Of a stretch of 64,000 nucleotides of DNA, positions 43,101 to 50,030 are shown piece by piece. The notes beneath the pieces are model-generated. The model ran no database searches, had not been told where the DNA came from, and worked only from the letters and a program-made list of their open reading frames with translations. Location: assembly GCA_003240735.1 (NCBI GenBank), contig QFNE01000005.1, positions 62,001 through 126,000 of the forward strand, given 5' to 3'. Origin of the DNA: Paracoccus denitrificans. GTDB lineage: Bacteria > Pseudomonadota > Alphaproteobacteria > Rhodobacterales > Rhodobacteraceae. The translations under genes and the position numbers were made by a program. The number at the start of each line of letters is the position of its first letter. Within the stretch, counting starts at the first letter, position 1.

Positions 43101-44710
43101 TGCGAAAAGTTCTGGCGGAAGAAATGGCTCAGCGGGCGGTACTTGCCCGACAGGACCGCAGGCGGCGTGTCGTCGCCCATCGAGGCCAGCGTTTCCTTGC
43201 CGTCCTCGGCCATCGGCGCAAGGATCGATTCGATTTCCTCGACGGTGAAGCCCGCGGCGACCTGACGGCGGCGCAGTTCCTCGCCCTGATAGGTCGCGGT
43301 TTCGGGCAGGTTCAGCATCGTCTCGCCGGGCTGGACGACCTTTTCCACCCAGTCGCCAAAGGGCTGGCTGCCCGCCAGCAGGTCTTTCAGCTCGCGGTCG
43401 TGGAACAGACGCCCCTCAGCGATATCGACGGCGATCATCTGCCCCGGCCCCAGCGCGCCTTTTTCGCGCACCGACACCTCGTCGATCGGAACCATGCCGA
43501 CTTCGGACCCCGCGATCAGCAGGTTGTCCCCCGTCACGACATAGCGCATCGGGCGCAGACCGTTACGGTCGAGCCCGCCACAGACCCAACGCCCGTCGGT
43601 CATGGCCAACGCCGCAGGACCGTCCCAGGGCTCCATGATCGAATTGCAATAGGCGTACATGTCCGCCCAGGCCTTCGGCATGTCAGTCGTGGCCTTGGAC
43701 CACGCCTCGGGGATCATGATGGTCTTGACCATCGGCGCCGTCCGACCTGACCGCACCATCACCTCGAACACCGCATCCAGCGCGGCACTGTCGGACGAGC
43801 CGCCCGCCACGATCGGCTTGATGTCCTCGGCCATGTCGCCGAACGTCGATGACGCCATGCGAATCTCGTGGCTTTTCAGCCAGTTGAGGTTCCCCTTCAG
43901 CGTGTTGATTTCGCCGTTATGGGCCAGCATCCGGAATGGCTGGGCCAGCCACCATTGCGGGAAGGTGTTGGTGGAATAGCGCTGGTGATAAATCGCAAAC
44001 GCGGATTCGAACCGCGCGTCCATCAGGTCGGGATAGAACACCGCAACCTGTTCGGCCAGCATCATGCCCTTGTAGATGATCGAGCGGCAGGACAGCGTGC
44101 AGACATACATCCCGTTGACCTGCGCCGCGACAACCGCACGCTCGATCCGGCGGCGGATGATATACAGCTCGCGTTCAAACGTCTCTTCGTCGATTTCCTT
44201 GTCGCAGCGGATCAGGATCTGTTCGATTTCCGGGCGGGTGGCGTTCGCCTTTTCGCCCAGAACGGCGGTATTCACCGGCACGTGCCGCCAGCCATAGATG
44301 TAATGGCCCATCCGCAGAACTTCGGTTTCCACGATGGTCCGACCGCGTTCCTGCGCGCCGAAATCGGTGCGCGGCAGGAAGATCTGGCCGACCGCGATCA
44401 GCTTGTCCTGATCGGGTTCGTGGCCCGTGCGGCGGACCTGATCGTAAAAGAACGGGACCGGGATCTGGACGTGGATGCCCGCCCCGTCGCCGGTCTTGCC
44501 ATCGGCATCGACCGCGCCGCGGTGCCAGATCGCCTTCAGCGCGGTGATCCCGCTTTCCACGACCTTGCGGCTTTTCGTGCCGTCGATGCTGACCACCAGC
44601 CCCACGCCGCAGGACGAATGCTCATCCTCGGCCCGGTACAGCGAGTTATGGTCCATGAAAGCGCGGCGGGCTTCCTCGGCGGCAAGCCATTCGGCGTTAA
44701 ACTGGGTCAT
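40163..44710 (-). CDS. gltB: Glutamate synthase (NADPH) large subunit
   Basis: A 1515-aa GOGAT alpha subunit that converts glutamine and 2-oxoglutarate into two glutamates with electrons from GltD. The class II amidotransferase nucleophile is C34 in HSSCGVGLVVSIDG, after a 33-residue propeptide. The FMN domain shows ILISGHNGGTGASPATS and LRTDGGLRTGRDIVMAA; the 3Fe-4S ligands are in CIMVRQCQSNTCPVGVC. The C-terminal GXGXG-type beta-helix follows with NVIIGNTVLYGAT. The ATG at 44710 has AGGAGG nine bases upstream. It overlaps the preceding small membrane gene by 14 bases. Two unrelated genes separate it from gltD. Confidence 0.96.
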   Translation of the reverse strand: MTQFNAEWLAAEEARRAFMDHNSLYRAEDEHSSCGVGLVVSIDGTKSRKVVESGITALKAIWHRGAVDADGKTGDGAGIHVQIPVPFFYDQVRRTGHEPDQDKLIAVGQIFLPRTDFGAQERGRTIVETEVLRMGHYIYGWRHVPVNTAVLGEKANATRPEIEQILIRCDKEIDEETFERELYIIRRRIERAVVAAQVNGMYVCTLSCRSIIYKGMMLAEQVAVFYPDLMDARFESAFAIYHQRYSTNTFPQWWLAQPFRMLAHNGEINTLKGNLNWLKSHEIRMASSTFGDMAEDIKPIVAGGSSDSAALDAVFEVMVRSGRTAPMVKTIMIPEAWSKATTDMPKAWADMYAYCNSIMEPWDGPAALAMTDGRWVCGGLDRNGLRPMRYVVTGDNLLIAGSEVGMVPIDEVSVREKGALGPGQMIAVDIAEGRLFHDRELKDLLAGSQPFGDWVEKVVQPGETMLNLPETATYQGEELRRRQVAAGFTVEEIESILAPMAEDGKETLASMGDDTPPAVLSGKYRPLSHFFRQNFSQVTNPPIDSLRETRVMSLKTRFGNLKNVLDEGSAHTEITLLETPFLANGELTEMARLFGDSVTLIDCCFDDGAGPNALSEGLARIRAEAEDAVRSGAGHIVLSDEGQGPDRIGMPMILATSAVHSWLTRKGLRTFCSLNVRSAECIDPHYFAVLIGCGATTVNPYLAQDTIAERIERGLLPGTLVENMRRYRDAVDAGLLKIMAKMGISVLSSNRGGLNFEAVGLSRAMVAEYFPGMQSRISGIGLHGLQDKLEGIHHAGWHAAAVDLLPVGGFYKARRSGEKHAWEANTMRLLQLACEKASYEIWKQYSAQMRANPPIQLRDLLDIKPMGNAVPIEEVESITSIRKRFVTPGMSLGALSPEAHMTLNIAMNRIGAKSDSGEGGEDPAHSHPLPNGDNPCAKIKQVASGRFGVTAEYLNACEELEIKVAQGAKPGEGGQLPGMKVTELIARLRHSTKGVTLISPPPHHDIYSIEDLAQLIYDLKQINPRAKITVKLVAGSGVGTIAAGVAKAKADIILISGHNGGTGASPATSIKFAGLPWEMGLTEAHQVLAMNRLRDRVTLRTDGGLRTGRDIVMAAMMGAEEYGIGTAALIAMGCIMVRQCQSNTCPVGVCTQDEKLRAMFNGSADKVVNLITFYAQEVREVLASIGARSLDEVIGRADLLTQVSRGSATLDDLDLNPMLITVDGADKIVYDRSKPRNAVLDTLDSEIVKDAARFFEDGEKMQLSYAVRNTQRTVGTRTSSLIVQKFGMRNTLQSDHLTIRLAGSAGQSLGAFAAPGLKIEVTGDANDYVGKGLSGGIIVVKPAMGSPLVAADNVIIGNTVLYGATDGWLLAAGRAGERFGVRNSGAKVVIEGCGSNGCEYMTGGVAVILGRIGANFGAGMTGGMAYLYDPDGLAMDYVNTETLVNCAVTHPHWDAELRGMIERHAAETDSRLARDILQNWSVERQNFVQLCPREMLPHLKFPLAETGDLSAIPAE

Positions 44711-45302
44711 GATGGCCTCCTGAAATCTGGGTGGCGGCAAGGGGCGTCTGGCCTGCCTGCGCTGCCGTGATGCGTTGGACGATCTCGTTCCACAGCCAGA
44801 AGGCGGCCAATGAGATCGGAATATGGACAACTGCAGTGTTCAGCACCGTATTGCGTAGCGCGTCGAAGTCTGACGATGAAAACAGCAGAAAAGTCAGGGT
44901 CGGCAGGAACAGCATCAGCAGCAGAGAAACCTTCCAAGCGCCCGTTAAAAGGCGCGGTAATGCTCTGAAATCCGATATAAATGCCCGATAAGAGCCTCGA
45001 AAACCGCTTTCGCCGTGAATCGCTCCGGCGTTTGCAATTGCCCGCCAAATCCAGATGATCCCCAGCACAATGCAGACAGCGGTCAAAAATTGAAAAGCTG
45101 TGTTTGCGACCCAAAACTGTCGGATGGACATGTCCACAGTCGAACCATCAGGCTGAAGTGCTACTGGGACCTGCAACGCTCCGCTTTGGCGAAATCTGAT
45201 GATGGCCCACGCGGACAATATCTTGGCACATGCCGCTGCGACCAGCGCCCATTTGTTCCACCGCGCCAGCCCGTCCAGCCGATACGGCAAACTACCCGGC
45301 AT
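44697..45302 (-). CDS. AT-rich membrane protein gene between gltD and gltB, unknown
   Basis: A 201-aa protein with four hydrophobic segments (about 15-35, 60-85, 125-150, 165-185). The second contains VLGIIWIWRAIANAGAIHGE, which recalls DUF4328-type membrane proteins, but I am not sure of that. Codon use is strikingly different from the surroundings: two 60-base lines counted by hand (44941-45000 and 45061-45120) have 29 and 28 G+C, against clearly GC-rich neighbours. This suggests recent arrival or relaxed selection. The ATG at 45302 has GGGGGCG upstream and overlaps the preceding gene by 11 bases; its end overlaps the gltB start by 14, so it is embedded in the operon. Confidence 0.7.
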   Translation of the reverse strand: MPGSLPYRLDGLARWNKWALVAAACAKILSAWAIIRFRQSGALQVPVALQPDGSTVDMSIRQFWVANTAFQFLTAVCIVLGIIWIWRAIANAGAIHGESGFRGSYRAFISDFRALPRLLTGAWKVSLLLMLFLPTLTFLLFSSSDFDALRNTVLNTAVVHIPISLAAFWLWNEIVQRITAAQAGQTPLAATQISGGHHDPV

Positions 45303-46071
45303 GGCCGTCGCCCCCGAGACTGACCATCTGGGCGTTGCAGTCGTATTCCGGCGTCGTTGACCCGAACCCCGGCTGGCCCGGAAAGATGAACCGCGCGGGC
45401 GAGTTGTTCGCCTTTTCCTCGGCGCCGGTCCAGTCGGTGTCGGTTTCCTCGCCGCCATAGAATCGGCCGTGGACCTTGCTGACATACTGCCCGCCGACGC
45501 GGTGGATCAGCAGGTCGCCGGATTCGGAATAGGTTTTCAGATCGAACCGCGTCACCAGCAGTTCCACCCCGCTGATCGTCTTCGTCTCGCCGGTCAGCTC
45601 GTCATGCCCGATATGGTGCAGCTTTTCGCCGGTGTCGGATTCGGTCCAGAAATCGAAATCATCCCGCCCCGTGGACAGCAGCGTCGACAGGCTCGCGTGG
45701 TCCTTAGCCTCCTCGATCAGGCGGTCGTTGATGTCGCTGGCGACCGAGATCGACTCCATCCACCGGGTCTCTTTGTCGATCCGCGAACGATAGGTTTCGC
45801 CGTCTCGGTCAAACACGCTTACCCGCTGATCGCCGGGGGCGTCCGCGCTGCATTTGTAATGCTGCGTGACGGTGCAGGACCGCTCCTGAACCGTCATCTC
45901 CAACCGGCATCCCTCGGGCGGGGTATAGGTCTGGGCATGCGACGGCGCACTCAGAAGGGTCAGCAATGCTGCCGCAAAGCAGGGCACGCTCAGACCGCCG
46001 GTCCGCAGGGTTCTGTCGGACGCGCAAAGGCTGTGCAGGAACGGTGCATGAACTGTGCATGATCCGTGCAT
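45292..46071 (-). CDS. Secreted protein of unknown function between gltD and gltB
   Basis: A 259-aa product with an export signal (PCFAAALLTLLSAPSHA, cleavage before QTYTPPEG). The mature part is acidic, with four cysteines spaced as two possible pairs near the N-terminus (GCRLEM, RSCTVTQHYKC) and one near the C-terminus (EYDCNAQ). I recognise no family. The start is unclear: GTG at 46080, ATG at 46071 or a GTG at 45987 that gives a compact 18-residue signal peptide. The first two place four 11-bp tandem repeats inside the coding region. Its stop overlaps the next gene. A secreted protein inside a glutamate synthase operon is unexpected. Confidence 0.65.
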   Translation of the reverse strand: MHGSCTVHAPFLHSLCASDRTLRTGGLSVPCFAAALLTLLSAPSHAQTYTPPEGCRLEMTVQERSCTVTQHYKCSADAPGDQRVSVFDRDGETYRSRIDKETRWMESISVASDINDRLIEEAKDHASLSTLLSTGRDDFDFWTESDTGEKLHHIGHDELTGETKTISGVELLVTRFDLKTYSESGDLLIHRVGGQYVSKVHGRFYGGEETDTDWTGAEEKANNSPARFIFPGQPGFGSTTPEYDCNAQMVSLGGDGHAG

Positions 46072-46074
46072 GGT
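46031..46074. repeat. Four tandem 11-bp repeats at the start of the 45292-46071 gene
   Basis: Units at 46031, 46042, 46053 and 46064: CTGTGCAGGAA, CGGTGCATGAA, CTGTGCATGAT, CCGTGCATGGT. The core GTGCATG is kept in three copies and GTGCA in all four. The unit length is not a multiple of three, so a change of copy number would shift the frame of the overlapping gene if translation starts upstream. Confidence 0.8.
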
Positions 46075-46085
46075 TTCCACGCCCC

Positions 46086-47633
46086 CTATTCGGCCGCGAC
46101 CTGGCTCGCGCCGGTCAGGAAATCGGCGATGCTGTCGGCGGCCTCGCGACCGTCGCGGATCGCCCAGACCACCAACGATGCCCCGCGCACGATGTCACCC
46201 ACGGCATAGACGCCGGGCAGGCTGGTGCGGTGCGTGCTGTGATCGGCCCGGATCGTGCCCCAGCGCGTGACCTCCAGCCCGGGGGTGTCCCACAGGCGCG
46301 GCAGGTCTTCGGGTTCGAACCCCAGCGCCTTGATCACCAGATCGACCTGTTCGTCGTGGACGCCACCCTCGATCGGTTCGGGAGACTGGCGGCCGCTGAC
46401 ATCGGGCGCCCCCAGACGCATCTGCTGAATGCGCACGGTGGAAATGCGGGGGCCGTCTTGGGTGCCGGCCAGGGTCGGGTTGTCGCCAACCCCGTCCCCA
46501 TCCACATCGCCGCCCATGTTGTCGACGTCCGCTTCCTGATCCGCCCGTGCGGCACCCGGGGCGTGGCCTTCGAACGCGGTCGGCGCGGACAGCCATACGA
46601 ATTCAACGCCCTCTTCCTCGGCGTTCTGAACTTCGCGTTGCGATCCCGGCATGTTGGCACGGTCGCGGCGGTACAGGCATTTGACGGACGTCGCACCCTG
46701 CCGGATTGCCGTGCGCACGCAGTCCATCGCCGTGTCACCGCCGCCGATCACGACGACACGCTTGCCGTTCGCGTCCAGCTCTCCATCAAGGAAATCAGGC
46801 ACCTCATCGCCCAGATCGACCCGGTTCGACGCGGTCAGATAATCGATCGCGCGGACGACGCCCTTTTCGGGCACGTTGTCGATGTCCAGATCGCGGGTCT
46901 TGTAGACGCCGGTCGCAATCACGATCGCATCGTGACGGGCGCGAATGTCGTCAAAGCTGATCGTGCGGCCCACCTCGGCGTCCAACACGAACTCGACCCC
47001 GCCATCGGCCAGTTGCGCATTGCGACGCTCAACCACGTGCTTTTCCAGCTTGAAGCCGGGGATGCCATAGATCATCAGCCCGCCCGCCCGGTCGTGGCGG
47101 TCATAGACGGTGACCTGAAACCCCATCCGGCGCAGGCGGTCGGCGGCAGCCAGTCCGCCCGGACCCGCGCCGATGATGCCAACGGATTCGCGCCGCTCGA
47201 CCGCCGGACGGATCGGCTCGACCCAGCCTTCTTCCCATGCAGTGTCGGTCACGTATTTCTCGATCGCGCCGATGGTGACGGTGCCGTGCCCCGACTGTTC
47301 GATGACGCAATTGCCTTCGCACAGACGATCCTGCGGGCAGATACGGCCGCAGATTTCGGGGAACGTGTTGGTGCTTTGCGACCGCAGATACGCCTCGCGC
47401 GTGCGGCCTTCGGCGGTCAGACGCAGCCAGTCGGGGATGTCGTTGTGCAACGGACAATGCGACTGGCAGTAGGGCACGCCACACTGCGAACACCGGCTTG
47501 CCTGTTCGGTCGCCTTGATCGCCGCGAACTCACGATAGATCTCATGGAAGTCGGTCGCCCGCTCATCCGCCTGCCGCTTTTCCGGCATCTGGCGCGACAA
47601 GGTCACGAATTTGAGCATCTTCTGCGTGGCCAT
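46086..47633 (-). CDS. gltD: Glutamate synthase (NADPH) small subunit with Asp-rich insert
   Basis: A 515-aa GOGAT beta subunit that passes electrons from NADPH to GltB. The N-terminal Fe-S cysteines are in CSQCGVPYCQSHCPL and CGRICPQDRLCEGNC. FAD binding is GIIGAGPGGLAAADRL, NADPH binding is VVVIGGGDTAMDCVRTA, and GVYAVGDIVRGASLVVWAI closes the FAD domain. Residues about 360-388 carry an unusual insert rich in Asp and Gly, including DVDGDGVGDN, which fits the DxDxDGxxD calcium loop. The ATG at 47633 is chosen because it matches the family start MATQKMLKF. First gene of a four-gene unit with gltB last. Confidence 0.93.
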   Translation of the reverse strand: MATQKMLKFVTLSRQMPEKRQADERATDFHEIYREFAAIKATEQASRCSQCGVPYCQSHCPLHNDIPDWLRLTAEGRTREAYLRSQSTNTFPEICGRICPQDRLCEGNCVIEQSGHGTVTIGAIEKYVTDTAWEEGWVEPIRPAVERRESVGIIGAGPGGLAAADRLRRMGFQVTVYDRHDRAGGLMIYGIPGFKLEKHVVERRNAQLADGGVEFVLDAEVGRTISFDDIRARHDAIVIATGVYKTRDLDIDNVPEKGVVRAIDYLTASNRVDLGDEVPDFLDGELDANGKRVVVIGGGDTAMDCVRTAIRQGATSVKCLYRRDRANMPGSQREVQNAEEEGVEFVWLSAPTAFEGHAPGAARADQEADVDNMGGDVDGDGVGDNPTLAGTQDGPRISTVRIQQMRLGAPDVSGRQSPEPIEGGVHDEQVDLVIKALGFEPEDLPRLWDTPGLEVTRWGTIRADHSTHRTSLPGVYAVGDIVRGASLVVWAIRDGREAADSIADFLTGASQVAAE

Positions 47634-47705
47634 AGGCTGCGTCTCCGGCAATCGACTGTCGAAGTCTTATAAAACCGGGGCTTATGCTATAAAAGTCAGT
47701 AATGT

Positions 47706-47772
47706 TGACCTATATGCGATTTTATGCGGCGGATCGCCTAATCTTTTGCCAATCCGCGATAAATTTAGGTCA
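47706..47772. promoter_or_regulatory. Extended dyad between uppP and gltD
   Basis: TGACCTA (47706-47712) faces TAGGTCA (47766-47772), perfect over 7 bp. Inside, ATTTTAT faces ATAAATT and GCGGAT faces ATCCGC, giving a nested, interrupted stem of about 67 bases. The whole gap (47634-47779) is AT-rich. It could be an operator region for the glt operon or an end structure for uppP; no T-run follows on the minus strand. Confidence 0.45.
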
Positions 47773-47779
47773 GCGTAAC

Positions 47780-48583
47780 TTACCCAACGGCCCAAAGGCC
47801 CATCAAAGCCGCGCATCCAACGACAATCCGCCACCACGCGAACAACGCATATCCGTGGGCTGAGACATAGCCGAGCAGCCATTTCACAACGATGACAGCC
47901 GACAAAAACGCAAAGACGAAGCCGACAACAATATTCGACAGCGCCGCCGAATGCAGCACATCGCGGTTCTTTATCAGATCAAACGCGAATGCCCCCGCCA
48001 TCGTCGGCATCGACAGGAAAAAGCTGAATTCGGCCGCCGCGCGCTTGCTGGCACCCAGCGCCAACGCACCAACAATGGTGGCACCCGAACGGGATACGCC
48101 GGGGATCATGGCAAGACACTGGACCACGCCGATCTTGAAGGCCATCGGCAGGGGAAACTCCTCGGCTTCGGTGTATTTCGGGTGCTGCGCCAGACGATCC
48201 GCGAACAGCAGGATGACCCCGCCGACGATCAGCATGACCGCAATGAGTCGTGGGCTTTCGAATAGAACCGTCTTGATGAAATCATGCGCCAGAACACCAA
48301 CGACAACCGCAGGCAGGAAAGCCAGAAGCACGGCGAGGATGAATCGCCGCGCCCGCGGATCATGGGGGGCGCTGGAGAAAATCTGCCACAGCCGCCCGGC
48401 ATAGACGCCCAACACGGCCAGAACCGCACCAAGCTGGATCATCACTTCGAACGCGCGTCCGGGGGAATCAAAGCCCAGAAAGTGCCCCGCCAGCAAAAGG
48501 TGTCCCGTGGACGACACCGGGATGAACTCGGTCAGACCTTCCAGCAGGCCAAGAAGGCCGGCGACGATCGTGTCGGACCCCAT
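47780..48583 (-). CDS. uppP: Undecaprenyl-diphosphatase UppP (BacA)
   Basis: A 267-aa membrane phosphatase that recycles undecaprenyl diphosphate for peptidoglycan and surface glycan synthesis. The two signature segments are complete: GLLEGLTEFIPVSSTGHLLL and MIPGVSRSGATIVGALALG, with catalytic Glu, His and Arg. About eight transmembrane segments are visible. The ATG at 48583 overlaps the preceding stop by one base. Its product supports every undecaprenyl-linked pathway in the window. Confidence 0.95.
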   Translation of the reverse strand: MGSDTIVAGLLGLLEGLTEFIPVSSTGHLLLAGHFLGFDSPGRAFEVMIQLGAVLAVLGVYAGRLWQIFSSAPHDPRARRFILAVLLAFLPAVVVGVLAHDFIKTVLFESPRLIAVMLIVGGVILLFADRLAQHPKYTEAEEFPLPMAFKIGVVQCLAMIPGVSRSGATIVGALALGASKRAAAEFSFFLSMPTMAGAFAFDLIKNRDVLHSAALSNIVVGFVFAFLSAVIVVKWLLGYVSAHGYALFAWWRIVVGCAALMGLWAVG

Positions 48584-49584
48584 CAGTTCGAGCGCAGGTT
48601 CTTGGCGGAATCCTTCATCGCCTCGTACTGGCCGCTGGAACGGAAGCGCCACAGATATTCGGGGATTACCGCACCCGCCGCCGTCGGCGCGATGCCAAGA
48701 TCGGCAAAGCCCATGATGGCGTCACGTCCGGCAGGCTCACCCACGACGGCGTGGCCGCGCAGCTGGCGGACCTGATCGCGGGTTAGGACGCGGTTGGTGA
48801 CCAGTCCACCCGTCACCCACTGAACGGTATCGAACACCCCGCCCAGGATGCCTGCGGCAAAACCCGGCAGCGGCAGAACCAGACGGCGCCGGTCGGTCAC
48901 CCGCAGCACCTGATGGACAATCTCGCGCATGGTCATGACATCCGGTCCGCCCAGTTCATAGACGCCGGGGGGCGCCTTGCCGTCCGCGGCCAGCATCGCT
49001 GCTTGCGCCACATCATCGACATAGACCGGCTGGAATCGCGCCGAGAGACCGGGCACGACGAGAACCGGCAGCTTTGCCGCCATACCGCCCAGACGGTTAT
49101 AGAACTGGTCGCTTGGACCAAAAATCACAGATGGACGCAGGATCACGGCGTCCGGCCGAGATTTCAGAACCGCCGCCTCGCCACGCCCCTTGGAGCGGGC
49201 ATATTCCGAATCGCCGTCCGGATCCGCGCCGATGGCCGAGACCTGTACGAAGTTCGCCACGCCGAGCTCAGCTGCGATTCGCGCGATGCGGCCAGCCGCT
49301 TCGTCGTTGACCGCATCAAAGGTGTTGCGACCCGAGTTATTCAAAAGCCCCACGCAGTTGATGACGGCATCAGCCTCCATCATCGCGGCAGTCACCGAAA
49401 AATCGTCACGCACGTTGCACGGCACGGGTTCGACCTGCCCGACAGCGCCATAGATGCGCACCTCGCCCGCCTGGTTGGGACGGCGGCACGCCACGCGGAC
49501 ACGCCAGCCCTGCGCCGCCATCAGCCGCGCGATCTGTCGGCCCAGAAAGCCCGAACCACCATAGATCGTGACCAGTTTCGCCAT
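48583..49584 (-). CDS. Complex I NDUFA9-like atypical SDR
   Basis: A 333-aa NAD(P)-binding protein with GGSGFLGRQIARLMAAQGW at its start. Its pattern (NCVGLLNNSGRNTFDAVN, ILRPSVIFGPSDQFYNRL, FQPVYVDDVAQA) matches the alphaproteobacterial relatives of complex I accessory subunit NDUFA9. It lacks the Tyr-x3-Lys pair of active dehydrogenases in the usual place (EYARSKGRGE holds Tyr and Lys at x3 spacing, so a remnant may remain). Its role in bacteria is unclear; a structural or quinone-related function has been suggested. It is coupled to uppP. Confidence 0.85.
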   Translation of the reverse strand: MAKLVTIYGGSGFLGRQIARLMAAQGWRVRVACRRPNQAGEVRIYGAVGQVEPVPCNVRDDFSVTAAMMEADAVINCVGLLNNSGRNTFDAVNDEAAGRIARIAAELGVANFVQVSAIGADPDGDSEYARSKGRGEAAVLKSRPDAVILRPSVIFGPSDQFYNRLGGMAAKLPVLVVPGLSARFQPVYVDDVAQAAMLAADGKAPPGVYELGGPDVMTMREIVHQVLRVTDRRRLVLPLPGFAAGILGGVFDTVQWVTGGLVTNRVLTRDQVRQLRGHAVVGEPAGRDAIMGFADLGIAPTAAGAVIPEYLWRFRSSGQYEAMKDSAKNLRSN

Positions 49585-49733
49585 GGATCAAACCCCACAT
49601 TGCGCGGACAAGCACCTGTCCCTGCTTGCTCTCCTGATAGTCAACGCGCCGGTTCGGGGCAAGCGCCCCTGCCTGCGCTGACGCCGCCTGCGAAGCTGCA
49701 TCTAGCGTCGGTTCATTTTGTGTGGAATCGGCG

Positions 49734-49762
49734 TTGACACCCTTCGCGACCACCTCTAGATA
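49734..49762 (+). promoter_or_regulatory. Promoter of tRNA-Leu
   Basis: TTGACA (49734-49739), a 17-base spacer, then TAGATA (49757-49762). The tRNA begins 18 bases further on. This is the best sigma-70-type promoter match I found in the window. Confidence 0.8.
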
Positions 49763-49779
49763 CCCGCCTCACATCACCG

Positions 49780-49864
49780 GCCCAGGTGGCGGAATTGGTA
49801 GACGCGCACGGTTCAGGTCCGTGTGCCGCAAGGCGTGGAGGTTCGAGTCCTCTTCTGGGCACCA
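49780..49864 (+). tRNA. tRNA-Leu (anticodon CAG)
   Basis: A class II tRNA of 85 bases with CCA encoded (49862-49864). The acceptor GCCCAGG pairs with TCTGGGC; the anticodon stem CACGG/CCGTG encloses TTCAGGT with CAG at 49814-49816; the variable arm is TGCC-GCAA-GGCG; the T arm is GGAGG-TTCGAGT-CCTCT. It reads CUG, the main leucine codon in such a GC-rich genome. A near-consensus promoter precedes it and a strong terminator follows. Confidence 0.97.
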
Positions 49865-49870
49865 TTACTG

Positions 49871-49907
49871 AAAAGCCCCCGATCAGCATCGCTGGTCGGG
49901 GGCTTTT
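49871..49907 (+). terminator. Rho-independent terminator of tRNA-Leu
   Basis: AAAAGCCCCCGA pairs with TCGGGGGCTTTT, with an inner CAGC/GCTG extension around loop ATC. The stem starts 7 bases after the tRNA and ends in TTTT. Confidence 0.93.
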
Positions 49908-50030
49908 CGTTTGCAATCATGTGGTTCTGCAGCCGCCTGTCTCATCACAAGTTGCGCAGACGCGACGGGCGCTGCTTGCGCCTTGGGGGCCATCACGCCA
50001 CCATGGCGCACAGACCTGACAGGGGCCCCG

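Noticed and set aside
47738..47760. Sigma-54-like TGGCA..GC pattern before gltD on the minus strand
   Set aside because: The distance between the GG and GC elements is 11 rather than 10 bases, and the -12 element does not match.
49861..50030. tRNA 3' end as an integration site for a genomic island
   Set aside because: No integrase follows and I found no second copy of the tRNA 3' end in the window; the downstream genes are ordinary.
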